Shown one piece after another: positions 31,921-43,500 of a stretch of 64,000 nucleotides of DNA. The notes under the pieces were generated by a model. It saw only the letters and a list, made by a program, of their open reading frames with translations, did not search any database and was not told where the DNA came from. Made by a program: the position numbers and the translations under genes. This DNA is from Saccopteryx bilineata (taxonomy: Eukaryota > Chordata > Mammalia > Chiroptera > Emballonuridae). The stretch's first letter is position 1; the number at the start of each line of letters is the position of its first letter. The stretch is taken from assembly GCF_036850765.1 (NCBI RefSeq), contig NC_089494.1, forward strand, positions 496,001-560,000, given 5' to 3'.

Positions 31921-32126
31921 GTAAGCCTGATTTCCTTACGCTAATAAGACTGGAACAGGTAATGTGATTCTTCGCCTGTGGGTCACTAGAGTGGGGGGAA
32001 GGAAATTTCTTTAGAAGGAGCTAAGTAACTGCCAAGAAGAGAGGCAGTCGGGGGAGGACAGGTGGCGGTGAGAGTGCGGAGCGACCGAAGAGAGGGGTAC
32101 CGTCGCTTCTGGCCCTCTCCTCCAGG

Positions 32127-32137
32127 AAGATGGCGGC
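32127..32137 (+). promoter_or_regulatory. Second YY1-type motif, possible alternative HDLBP start
   Basis: A second AAGATGGCGGC in the same orientation 247 bp downstream, again just after a pyrimidine-rich stretch (CCCTCTCCTCC). This may mark an alternative first exon; HDLBP is known to have alternative 5' exons. Confidence 0.45.
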
Positions 32138-33686
32138 AGCACCGAGCTGGCAGCGCTGGAGCGGGGCCGGGAAGGGGAGGGCAAGCGGACGCGCAGGGCT
32201 GCTCTAGCCCCGGCCCGCCGTCATCTCGATGATCAGAGGACTCTCCTCGATTGGCTGCCGCAGGTCACGTGGGTCGGCCGGCTTGTGCGCGGACCATAGA
32301 GTCGGGCACCCGTCCCAGGGGACGTGGCCTTCGTGATCCTGGAGCTGGGAGCTGGGAGCTGGGCCCTGGGGCGGGGGCGGTGCTAGGGTAGAGGCCCGGG
32401 CGGGCGCACCCCTCGCTTTCTTCTTGCGGTTTGGGGTCGTCCGGGGAGACCTGGGGGGGGGGGCACTCCGAGACCTAATGTGACCTCGCGGTTCGGGGAC
32501 GGTGGGGTGGTGGGGTGGGGGACATGCCCGGCTGGGGTCGGGACGGGAGCAACGCTGCCCCCTGCTCTTCCCGGGGTGTCCCTCCTCCCTCCCCGCGACC
32601 TGCAGGCCCCGCAGCCTTCCGACACTGTCTTGGAGGCCCAGCTCAGGTGCTCTGGCCTTTTGTAGATTCCTCCAGGCCAAGGAAACACCGTCTGGAGAAC
32701 CTGGAGCAGCTCCTGACGCTGGCGGTTCCCGAGGGCACGTTTTGGGGGAAAGTGCTTAGTTAGGTACTCAGGGCCAGCTGCCAAATCTCCCCTCCCACCC
32801 GACTTAGAGAACGGGAGGGTCGGAGTGTGGATACCACCTAAAACCAAAGGAAAATGTCGACCCGTGTGTTATTAATGAAGCGATGCTTCTGGTCAAATGA
32901 AACATCTTCAGGAACACGGGTGACTGGCCCTTGGGTTTTCTGGGTTTTCTTGTGGGTCCTCTGTTTCATGGCTACCCCACTTCCAGGCAATGACTTCCCT
33001 GTGTTTGGGGCCAGCTTAAAGATTCTTACTCTTCTTGGCAGGTAACTTTCCTAAGGCCCTATTAAGATGAGGTGTTACAGTCAGGATTCTGTCTGAGGCC
33101 GCTGCCTGATATTCCGACTTGGGGTGATGGATGAAACGGGAGGAAGCCTATTGCTCCTGTGAAGACGCCACGCACCTCGAGCTGAGCTCATTAAGGACGT
33201 TTAATGTTAGGGTGCTTGGAAGCAGTGTTTAAAGCAGTTAAGGAGATATTTGGTTTAGGGTGGCTTCTTTCGTGTGACTTCCGAGTTCTTTGGGTCTGAA
33301 ACAGCGACTTGTCCTAAGAGTTTTAGGTTTGGAGAAAACAGAGCATACCCCCTCAAGCCTTGGGGGACAGCACTGGAAAGCCAGTTAAATAATTAACGGT
33401 GAGGTTTGAACTTTCCTGTAGCTGCCATTAGTTCAGCTCTGTGCCATGCAGTGTTTGAAGGCTTGACTAATCATCTCTCTAATCAAGTTAATTAACATTG
33501 ATTAGAGCATTGAGCCTACATTCTGCAGCCCCGCGAGGCCCCTTCTTCTCAGCAGCCTGATGGGAGAATTTCTTCCTGAATCATGAAGTATTTTTTTTCC
33601 TTTGGTTTTGTTGTTTGGGGCTTCTGATTGACTTCAGCCTCAAAACTTCACTTCTTCAACAGTTCAGTTCAAGAAATATTTATTGG
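32138..33686. other. Start of the putative HDLBP 5' intron
   Basis: GC-rich to about 32760, then ordinary. No coding exon recognised; the ORFs at 32204-32847 overlap on both strands in CpG-rich DNA. Confidence 0.4.
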
Positions 33687-34234
33687 GGCCCTGGCTGGGT
33701 AGCTCAACTGGTTAGAGCAGGAGTCCCCAAACTATAGCCTGCGGGCTGCATGTGGCCCCCTGAGGCCATTTATCCGGCCTGCTGCACTTCGGAAGGGGCA
33801 CCTCTTTCATTGGTGGTCAGTGAGAGGAGCATAGTTCCCATTGAAATACTGGTCAGTTTGTTGATTTAAATTTACTTGTTCTTTATTTTTAAATATTGTA
33901 TTGTTCCCCGTTTTCTTTTTTTTTTTCTTTAAAATAAGATATGTGCAGTGTGCATAGAAATTTGTTCATAGTTTTTTTTTTATAGTCCGGCCCTCCCAAC
34001 AATCTGAGGGACAGTGAGCTGGCCCCCTGTGTAAAAAGTTTGGGGACCCCTGGGTTAGAACATTGTCCTGATATGCCAAGGTTATGGGTTCAATCCCTGG
34101 TCAGGGCACATACAAGAGTCAACCAATGAATGCATAAGTAAGTGGAAGGAACAACAAACAAATTGATGTTTCTTTTTCTCTTTCCCCTCTCCCTTTCCCT
34201 TACCCCTCCTCTAAAATCATTAAATAAAAATTTT
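33687..34234 (+). mobile_element. Older SINE interrupted by a hAT MITE
   Basis: Head GGCCCTGGCTGGGTAGCTCA (33687-33717), broken by the MITE at 33718-34052, resuming at 34061 with ATTGTCCTG, B-box GGGTTCAATCCC and GGTCAGGGCACATAC, with a T/A-rich end. Confidence 0.88.
33718..34052. mobile_element. hAT MITE, CAGGGGTCCCC family
   Basis: 335 bp. Duplications GGTTAGAG (33710-33717) and GGTTAGAA (34053-34060), 7 of 8 matching. Near-identical to the copy at 22840-23161, including ATTGGTGGTCAGTGAGAGGA. Confidence 0.92.
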
Positions 34235-34869
34235 TTTTTTATTTAATGGGAATTGCTGTGTGCCAGACACCAAGAGACTTGGGGATGCAAAGATAAAGAA
34301 GATACAGACCCCCCCCCCCCAAGCAGTTTATGGACTAGTGTGGAGGTTTTACTAGTAAAGGGATAATTACATTACAGTGGTCTAAGTGCAGTAATGGAGG
34401 TACGTCCAACATTTGGATAGAGGGAAGAGGGGGCAGGATCACCTGTTGAAAAGTCTTCACAAACAATATGGTTTCTGAACTGAGGTTTAGAGGATGAAGA
34501 CGAGCTTTTCCAGGTAGAGTCACAGGATGGGCTGTTGTAGGCAAGAAAGGTAATGTAAAGGGGACGTGTGACAGCTGTAGCTGGGCACGTGTGGACCAGA
34601 GCTGGAGAATTTGGTACATTGCTGACCTCTGAAAAGGTGAAGGGTTTGCCGAGATCCTGTTACGAAGGACTTCTTGTCCTTGTCAGTCCTGTCTGAGGCA
34701 TTCTGACTGGGACAGGGTTTCAGGTGATCACACACTGTCTGCCAGGATGACTTGTGACCTTTAGTTACAGTGGATCAGGTAGATTCTCCATGAATGCTTT
34801 CCCACTGAAACTGAACTCGTTGACCAAGTGAGCAGAGAACACACTCTGGAGCTCCAAGTGGTGCTTATA

Positions 34870-34993
34870 CCAGGTGGGCCAAAAGTAGGTTTACAGTTGT
34901 GAGCACATGAAACAGTTTATTCTTGTGTTACTATCTATTAATTATTGTATTATTTTGCGTATGAACAACTGTCAACCTACTTTTATTTCCCCC
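34870..34993. mobile_element. Mariner-type MITE
   Basis: 124 bp flanked by TA. Inverted ends share AAAAGTAGGTT(T/G)ACAGTTGT, with a short AT-rich middle. The outermost 10 bp have diverged. Confidence 0.7.
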
Positions 34994-37557
34994 TATGTTG
35001 ATATCACCTCTTTAGCACACATTCCTCCCACAGGGCTAGTGATCGTACTTAAGATCATATTTGCATATTTCTATTAAGAGATAAGCAAGTTCCTGGAAGA
35101 AATAGTACGCAGCTGGGTTCTCAGTTGCGGAGTTAGGGCTGCAGAATGTCCAAGACAGATGTCAGAGTTTCTGCCCAAGTGGGAGAGCAGCCAGAGAACC
35201 GGTGTGTCGGGATGCCCTTTCCCTTACAGAACATCAGCTGCATTCAACATTTGGAAACCCAAGAAAAGAATTAAGCTCTTTTCATGGGTGTAACACTTTA
35301 AAAGTTGATCATACAAGTTATTTTGGGCTAAGCAAGATTTTCTTTCTTAAATCGGAGACATGTTGGAAGTGACATTCCTAGCAGGCTGTCGTTTTATCAG
35401 GCATGCTGAAGTTCCTCGAATACCATCAAGGACAAGCCAGACGTGTTGTCTCAGGCTTGTCTGGGCATCGTGTGGTTAGTCATCTAGGTGCTTGCCATCA
35501 ATCTGATAACAATATATTGTGTATATACTCCCTTAATACATTTTATTGTCATTTATATGAATTTTAAAATTAAAAATTGATCTCACTTCAAGTCAAGGAT
35601 GTATCTTTGTGTAGTTTTTAGAAGTCAAGTACATCTAGGAAGGCTTGTGAGGGAAAACTGAATTTCCTCCCCTGAGAGCACCCACGTGTGCTCCTAGCTG
35701 GTTCCCTTGGTCTTTGCTGCCACCTCCAAACAGCATAGACAGTAGCTATGTCTCTTCCCTCCCGTTTCACACATAGTCTTCACTTGACTCTGAGAGTAGA
35801 TACCAAGTTTCTAGGTTTTTGTTTGTTTTTATTTTTAATCCTTCTGCCTTTGCGATGCAGACAAATCCTTGTCTACCAAAGCAGGTGCAGCGTTAATTTG
35901 GTCAGTTCGATATTTATTGATTATGACTACATAGTATCATTTGCAGCTAGGTCAAATGTGATTGGGATCTCTTTTTCTTTCCTGGATAAGTTTTTACTTT
36001 CCATGAAGTTCTTAAGAGTCTTGTTTTTGTTTGCTTGCTTTTCTGTGTGTTTGTCACTAAAACTCAATGCCAGATATATCAGTTGTCTAAATCTCTTTCT
36101 ATCTGATGAAATTACATTTTTTATTAATCTTATCGTAAATAAATCTGTCCCAGACTTCCGACCTGCTGAACTCTCCCTGACGCCCTCACCCACCCCTATT
36201 GTGTTTCCTGGAACCCGTTTTTCTTTCTCTTCCTTGACTTGTTTTTTTTTTTTCTCTCATTTTGGTGAAGCAGTTCCTCAAGGAGTTGCCTAGGAAGAAG
36301 TGCAGAGGTCAAGTTTGGAGACTCTGCATGTCTGAAAGAGCTCTCTTCTGGCCTTGTCCCTGAATGAGGCCTGGGCACCACTGCGTTCCTCCGTCCCCTG
36401 CCTTCCAGTGTTACTGCTGACGCCTTCATAGGTGGCTGTTCTTTCAGCTGGAAGGATTTTCTCTCTGAGATTGAAGAGTACCCGGTGCGATGATACCTTG
36501 GAATTTGTTTTTATCAAACATCTTGCCCACATTTGGGCCCCTGTACCTGGTAACTCCTGTTTCTCAATGCTGGGCATTTTTCCTTTCCGTTCTCTTTCTG
36601 GAATGAAACTGTTAGAGCTCATAGACTGACACTGATTTTCTGAGATTCCGTTTTCTTCCTGGAAGACATTTTCAGCTTTATCTGCAGACTTTCTGTTGAG
36701 TTTTTGTCAAAGAGCTTTCTCTTCCTCTTGTGTAATCTCCTGGTTTTTTTTCTTGGATGTGTTTATCTCCTTATCTGAGGACGAGTGAGTTTTAAAGTTC
36801 TCTTTTCCGTGAAGTCACTGTTTCCTTCAGGCTGCTTTTTGTTTGTTTGGGGGTTTTGCCTTTCATACCAGAGCCTTTTCTGGGCTATCTGGTGATGGCC
36901 TCCTGCCTGCTCACTTGTCAGAGGGCTTCCGAGCCTGGGGCTAGGCTTGCCAACTCGGCCTCACTCTAGGGGCACCTACCTGGCAGGGCCATTTCCTTGA
37001 AACGTCCTGTCAGCTTTTTGGAGGGGAGGGGTTCTCCAGATTATCCAGAGAAATACACCTCCCAGCCTCTTGCTTGGCTGCCTGTGTTCAGGGGGCTATG
37101 GGAGGGAGAAGGCTACAATGTTAACAGCAACAATGGAAGGACTTCCTTCCTTTAGAAAGGGTTTACCAGCCATTGAAACAGGTGTTCCCAGCCGGTAGAT
37201 GGTGTTTCCCTTTCCTGAGAAGAACCAGAGCCTTTGGACAGGGCAGGAGAGACAGAGCCTGTCCTTTCTGACAGCATGTTCTTACCACTCCTGCCTGGTG
37301 CCTTAGCCGTGTTCTTTTTAGCTTACAAATTGAGATTCACTGATGTTTGTAGTTCCTTTTGTTCTTTGCTTCTTTCTTTAGCCCAGCTGTGGATTTTGCT
37401 TCATCTTAAGGTGCTGCAACACCCTGGCATGAAACGGGTCCGAGGTGTGACTAGGTTAGTCTTCACAGTTAAGAAATTCAGATGGCCAGTGAGCAAAGCA
37501 AGATTTCCATTTCACTGAAGATCCAAGGATTAGCATTAAAATCATACTTCCCTACAG
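34994..37557. other. Putative HDLBP 5' intron, unique part
   Basis: No exon, RNA gene or clear mobile element recognised. The 181-codon ORF at 35748-36293 is hydrophobic and low complexity and has no family signature. Confidence 0.4.
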
Positions 37558-37738
37558 CCTGACCTGTGGTGGCTCAGTGGGTAAGAGTCCCCGGCTTGAC
37601 GCCCTGAGCTTGCCAAGTCAGGGTACATACAAGAAGCAACTACAAGTTGATGCTCCCCACTCCCCACCTTTCTCTCTCGCACACTCTCTCTCTCTCTCTC
37701 CTCTCTTTAAAATCAATAAATAAAAGTCTTTAAAAAGT
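37558..37738 (+). mobile_element. Short tRNA-derived SINE
   Basis: GCCTGACCTGTGGTGGCTCA head, GTCAGGGTACATACAAGAAG, (CT)n and AAATCAATAAATAAA tail. Confidence 0.82.
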
Positions 37739-38183
37739 CATTTTTTCCTACAGATCGGGAAAAATAAGCCTGACCATTTTAGTTATCGAGGGTGACGGGT
37801 CAGGTGAGGATAAGGTACATGTGAATGTTGTGGAGTGTGGTCACTGTAGCTTGTTGGGGTGCTGCCTTGACAGTGCCCGTCCATGCACCCCTCATGAGAT
37901 TGCAATTCTAAAACTGTCCTGTGGTGGGGGTACAGCTTCAAGTGGGCAGAGGATAGTCTTCAGCAGTGTTTGTGATCACAGACAGGTCACTCTGTATGTA
38001 AAATTGGAAAAACAGCGGCATGCAATTTTTTAATGGAAATGAGAGTAGCAAGTGGTGAAACAATACATTAATTTGATCCTGCTTTTATTTACACAGTGTA
38101 TTAATATATCCAAGAAACATCTTAGATAAAAAAATAATTTTGAAGATAGGTCTTGGGGAAAAATTATGAGGGATTGCCAGTTT

Positions 38184-38387
38184 GTTTTTCCTGAGAGAGA
38201 GGGGGAGGGAAGGAGGGAGGAAAGGAGAAAGAGCAGCAGCAACTCATTGCTCCACTTAGTGTGTATCCAGTGGATTGCCTCTCATACATGCCTTGGTAGG
38301 GGGTCAGATCAGCAACCTTGGGTTCAAACTGGCGACCTTGGCACTCCGGGCCGATGCTCCGTCCACTAAGCCACCACCAATTAGGTC
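38184..38387 (-). mobile_element. SINE with target-site duplication
   Basis: GAGAGAGAGGGGGAGGGAAG left, ACTAAGCCACCACCAATTAG right. Flanked by GGATTGCCAGTTT and GAATTGCCAGTTT. Confidence 0.85.
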
Positions 38388-39212
38388 GGAATTGCCAGTT
38401 TTTGCATTTTGTTGTAGTTGTGTTTTACAATGTTTTTATGCTAAAAATCACATTCCTTGGTAGACCACTGCAGCAGGCTTGTAGTAGTGTGGGTGTAGTA
38501 ATGCAGTCAGTATTGCTGTTGTCCACAACCCTGGGACCCTGCTCCAGGCTCTGCGATGGCTGTGGAGCCCTGCCAGGAGGTCTCGCTGTGCCCGGGACTC
38601 CACCACTGGTACAGCGGGCCTTCCTGCCTGGGGAAGGGCAGGAAGTGACTGGTGCAGAAGCCTCTGGTTAGCTAGCAAGTGCCATTGAGCAGTCAGTATG
38701 CACTCTGTCAAACCCTTCGGTTTGCTGTCTGTGTGTGTGAATCGGTGTTCTCAGATGTTCCTGGCGGTGGGCCTTGGAGGCGGGCAGCAGTGCTGTGTCT
38801 TAGGTGTAGCCTGCTGGGCACTGGTGCTTTTCTGCAGACAGGACAGAGGGTGGGTGTTGACAGAGGTGGGGAAGAGCGCCCCTCTGGACTGGAGTCGCAG
38901 GCCTTACTTCAGTTTGGACCTGTTCTGTATCAGCCCTGGGACTCGGGTGTTTTTGGTCTGTGGAACTGGAGCTCCTTCCCGTTGAAGATAAGGGAGGCTG
39001 AATCTTTTCGTCTCCCCACCCCCACCCCGCCTTCGATAGCTCTAAACCCTTAGTCAACTCGGTTTATCAGTGACTTAGTTGGGAAGAATGATCCTGGGAG
39101 CAGATAGTCACTCGGGTAGCATCTCGCTTTGTGATTTGTTTCAAGGGTGCGTGAGTGATACCAGAGCTTTGCCTATGAAAGCTCTGTTCTTTGCTCCTTT
39201 CCACATACCAGA

Positions 39213-39750
39213 CATCATGCCTTTGTTTCCAGCAGTGGTGAGCCAGGCGGTTTTGACCCCAGAGAACATCTGGCAGCGTCTGGGGAGCTTTTGGTTGTCA
39301 TGACTCAGGTGTCAACATCCTACAGCACTGGTCCCCAACCCTGGACCGCAGACTGGTACCGGTTTGTGGGCCATTTGGTACCGGTCCGCAGAGAAAGAAT
39401 AAATAACTTATATTATTTCCGTTTTATTTATATTTAAATCTGAACGATGTTTTATTTTTTAAAAATGACCAGATTCCCTCTGTTACATCCGTCTAAGACT
39501 CACTCTTGACGCTTGTTTTGTAAGTTCGACAATTATATTAAAAAATACCACAGTTTTTACGCCGGACACATAATTTTATTTGTGCATTTATCTGTCCCAC
39601 CCTAAAGGCCGGTCTGTGAAAATATTTTCTGACATCAAACCGGTCCGTGGCTCAAAAAAGGTTGGGGACCACTGTCCTAAAGGGCCCAGGACAGCCCCAC
39701 AATGAAAAATTGTCTTGTGCAAAGGTCAGCAGTCCTGGGGCTGAGCAGCC
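39213..39750. mobile_element. Old MER5-like hAT repeat split by a MITE
   Basis: GAACATCTGGCAGCGTCTGG, TTTTTGGTTGTCAT-type and CAACATCCTACAG left of the MITE, and CAGGACAGCCCCACAATGAA to its right, match my recollection of the MER5A/B Charlie consensus. The middle is the 39326-39674 insertion. Confidence 0.65.
39326..39674. mobile_element. Miniature hAT derived from the element at 46894
   Basis: 349 bp. Inverted ends CACTGGTCCCCAACC and GGTTGGGGACCACTG; duplications TCCTACAG (39318-39325) and TCCTAAAG (39675-39682). Its left 190 bp and right 155 bp match the two ends of the transposase-bearing element, joined near 39517 with the whole coding interior missing. Confidence 0.93.
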
Positions 39751-40395
39751 CTGCTTTCCCGGGCAGCCGCCACTGTTCCCAGCATGGGCCCCATTTTTCA
39801 CGTGAGTGGGGAAACTGCTTGCAGAGGGGCTGAGTTGGGACTGTTGTTGCTGACACCACTGGAGTCCTCACGTTACAGGTTGTTGACGAGGGTAACGGGA
39901 ATACAAGATCCTCACTGAGCTTTTTGTCTTGTGCCCCTTAGAATTTTGAATATTTCTCGTTGGTTCAGTCATCAAGCAGGTGTTTTCTCCCAAGCGCACA
40001 TTCATCAATAGGTTCAGGTAAGGAAGTGAACAAATCGAAAGGCCCAGTCTGATGCCAGGGCCCGTCTCCGTGGTCATTGGCCGGAGACGGCTGTCGGTCC
40101 GTGTGCAGCCATTTCCAGGGGTCGGCTTTCCAGTCTAGGCTCTTGCTGGGCTACGGTGTCCATGATCCGGTGGCAGCAGCCCAGTGCATTGTCCGGCCGC
40201 CTGAGCCAGGCCTCGTGGGGCAAATCCCGCTTGGTCTCACCTGCCCCACCCCCAGTCCGGGTCACGGGCTGTCACGCACGTGTCTTTGCTTGTTTTGGAT
40301 CCCGTGGGGAGCAGGCAGCCTGGGCATGGCAGGTCCCCGGTGCTTGTTTTGAGGGATGAACAGACAGGACAGAGAGCATCTGGCAGCATCTGGGG

Positions 40396-40591
40396 AGCCC
40401 CAGGACTGCTGACCTTTTGCACAAGACAATTTTTCATTGTGGGGCTGTCCTGGGCCCTTTAGGACAGTGGTCCCCAACCTTTTTTGAGCCACGGACCGGT
40501 TTAATGTCAGAAAATATTTTCACAGACCGGCCTTTAGGGTGGGACAGATAAATGCACAAATAAAAGCTCCCCAGACGCTGCCAGATGTTCA
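40396..40591. repeat. Inverted copy of 39264-39742 with an internal deletion
   Basis: Reverse complement of 39574-39742 (about 170 bp, two differences seen) joined to the reverse complement of 39264-39292 (29 of 29 identical). The 281 bp between them in the direct copy are missing and the junction has TTTT microhomology. The arms are about 650 bp apart. Confidence 0.93.
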
Positions 40592-43500
40592 TTGCTAAAA
40601 ACGGAATATTCTGAACACCTGTCCATTACTGACTGTCGGTGAGTTACAGGGGCTGCTGATTCCAGAGTCTCTTTCTGGGCTCTGAGGGGGATGCTGGGTG
40701 CAGGAACCAGCCGCCCAGAGGCCAGCCCAGCGGCTGCAGTGCTTCACGGCCTTGGGGTTTGTGGCCTTGGCAGCCACTTCGCACAGCAGTTTCTTCTGGA
40801 GGTTTGGCTGTGGTTGGATGGACAGACTGCCGAGAGGCCAGAGGTGTGCTGACCATGTGCCTCTTCAGGAGAGCTGCTGCTGCTGGGCGTGCAGTGCCCA
40901 AGGTCGCGCGGTGTTCAGGTGGCCATGTGGTCCTGTGGTAATACCGTCACTGTTATCAGCATGATCCCTTGGTCTGACTGGCTAGCATCTTATTTGGGAG
41001 CATGAGTTGGGGTCCAAATATCTGAAGAGGAGCAGTAGTTCTTGGCCTTGCTCTGCTAAGTGTGAGAGGACCCTGCCTAGTGTTTCCATGGCTCAGCATT
41101 CTCATTGACCCACTGCTCATGAGCAGGACACACGCTCTTTCTGGCCGTGAGGTCAGTGACAGCACTGAAAGCTTCTGGACACAGGCGTCATTGCTACTCT
41201 GGGTTTCTTTCTGGAGGGGGAATAACTTCAGCTTCAGCTGGGTGTGTTTGGTCTAAGTCTTACTCTCCTGCAGAAACTGATGTGCTTCTCTGGGAAGTTC
41301 TGTGCGGGGAACCTGGTGTCGGTGCCTCGTGTTAGCCCTGCACGTCACCTGGCCTGGGCAGCTTCAGTTACGGGAATGGCAGCAGGGAGGGAAGGCCCTG
41401 GATGTCGACATCTCTGGCTTTGCCCCAGTCGGTCGGGTGCAGGAGGGCCTGGGGGCTGGCGGCTGAGCTGTCCCCTGCTCCCTGGTTCTAAGGCGTCCTG
41501 CCGACCTGGGGGGGGGTGTGGCTCCCTGGGGGGGAAAAGCAGTTTTCTTGCAGGTTTCTGGATAGCAACTACTTGCATGGCAACCTGTCAGGAGGGTTAG
41601 TCTGGAGGCTCTGGAGAGAGCTGTTTTCCTGCAGAGGTTGCCATGACAGACAGCCTCAGGGGACATGGCCAACCTACAGAAACTGCCCCGATCCCAAAAG
41701 GACCAGGCCTCCGGGAACAAACAGGTCAGAGGGAAAGAGGAAACAATAGAACTAGAGCGGTAAAGGAAATAGTTTTTGAAAGGGAGCCGTGCGTTTGGCA
41801 TTTTTTGCTGTTTTTGACAGTGGGGCTGAGGTGAGTGACTTGTTGATACATGGCTCTGCCCCTCGGGACTCCCTCCTCAATACAAAATGTGTGGTTTCTG
41901 ATTCTTGATGTAGGGTTGAAAACTTTTTGGCTTCTCTAAAACTCTTTTTCTTCAGAAATTAAAAAGGAACGAGGAAAGAATGGCCCTCCACCATCTTTTC
42001 TGCCTTTCTGCTGCACATCCTGACAGTCGGTGGGAGCAGGTCTGGTGCGTGCCCCGTGACTTAGAAACAGAAGGCCCTGCTGTGTGTCCCTCACGTAGTG
42101 TTCCTTATGTTGGAGATAGTGCCTGGGCCCCTGGGCCTATTAGGTGACCACAAGAACGGACTCCCATGATTGCTGCCTGGCTGGAATCAAATATGTTGCA
42201 TTATCCTAACAGGTTTTACTTTGTAATCAATGTACGTGTTGCTCCTCATTTCACTCTTAGCTGTATGTTTCTAATTTTATTAATACTCAGCTCATTTATA
42301 AATATCTTAACAATGGAATTACTGGATTGTGTTTCCTGTTTTGACTTTGATAATAGAAGATTAGTTAGGTGGTCCTGTAGCACTGGTTTAAATCAGTGTG
42401 TATGAGATTAATTTGAAGACTACATTGTTTTCTGTTGCAACAAGGCTCCATTTGCCTATTATGCTGTGGAGCAGACCCCTGAGACCCGAGCTCTGTTGTT
42501 GCCCTTGTGGCTGCTGTGATAAGCTCTGTTGCCAGGGTGCCTGTGCAGGGCCCACTGGCTCCCAGGCACAGTTCTGTGGTCTCTGGACTGCCCAGACAAG
42601 AGCCAGCTACCACCAGGGCAACCCGTCTCACTTGGTGCTGTGGGGTCCATCCTTAGTTTTTACAGGTGCTGGAGATGACCACCGTGTCCCCTTGAGATTG
42701 GTAAGTTGCAACTCTTGTGTACAAGGTTGGGCGAACGGAGAAAGATGGTGTCCCTGGGGGAGTCGGCAGTGGGAGTCTCCCACAACAGCCAGGTGGCTTT
42801 CCTTCGAGCTGTGAAGAGCCTTTGCTTGTGAAGCAGTGTGGCATTTCACCTCTCCTTACCTCCAGTTGGTTGGGGCTTCTGGATGCTTAACTACCAGAGG
42901 TGTTGTTGGGCTAGAGAACATGTGTGTGGAGGAGTTCTTGATTTCTTCCAAGAGAGGCCCTTTTGGTTTCAGACTGTGCTGGTAGTTTCGGGACTAAATT
43001 TGCAAGCAGGAAATGGCTTGTGAAGGACTCGGTGGCGATCTGTGGGTCTTCCCTCTCTCAGATCTCACTGCAGATGCTGCGTAGGGTGAGTAGGGTTTTG
43101 TTCTTAGCTGGGGTATGGCTTTACTGAAGGGCACAATCTTTTTGGCCAGTTCAGAACTTACTTGGGAGGATTAGGAGGCGTCTTATGAGAATGTTTTAAT
43201 TGCAGAATGTACTTCTGCTCGTCTGCTCACCTCCTCACCCCAGTCATGCAGTGACAGGTGTGTGTGGGGTGTCCCTCTCTTTTAAGCCATTGCTGGTTGA
43301 CGTGGTCACTGTCCACAGGTCACTTCGCTGCCCTTGGGCAGTGCTCCTCTAGAGGGACACGCTGGCTCCACGTGCTAGTGTCACTGAGATTGCCTCTTGC
43401 TAGAGAGTGAGTGAGCGGTTTGGGTTCAGCAGTGCTGGTGGCTGGCTCAGATGGAGTGCCATGTGCTCTCCCCTCTGAAGGAGTTGTCCGAACTGCCTGG

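Larger units (their letters stand above)
30640..32760. promoter_or_regulatory. CpG island, bidirectional SEPTIN2/HDLBP promoter
   Basis: About 2 kb that is G+C-rich and dense in CpG, unlike the AT-rich flanks. It contains the candidate minus-strand exon 1 of SEPTIN2 and plus-strand exon 1 of HDLBP, 250-350 bp apart. NRF1-type sites lie between them and YY1-type AAGATGGCGGC motifs lie downstream of the plus-strand start. No TATA box in a good position; CATATAGA at 31824 is TATA-like at best. The head-to-head pair matches the known HDLBP/SEPTIN2 arrangement in human. Confidence 0.8.

Noticed and set aside
31880..32000. ATG in AAGATGGCGG as HDLBP or SEPTIN2 start codon
   Set aside because: It opens only a short frame, matches the YY1 initiator motif, and does not match the known vigilin N-terminus.
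35748..36293. 181-codon hydrophobic ORF
   Set aside because: No family motif, low complexity, T-rich composition; chance ORF in an intron.
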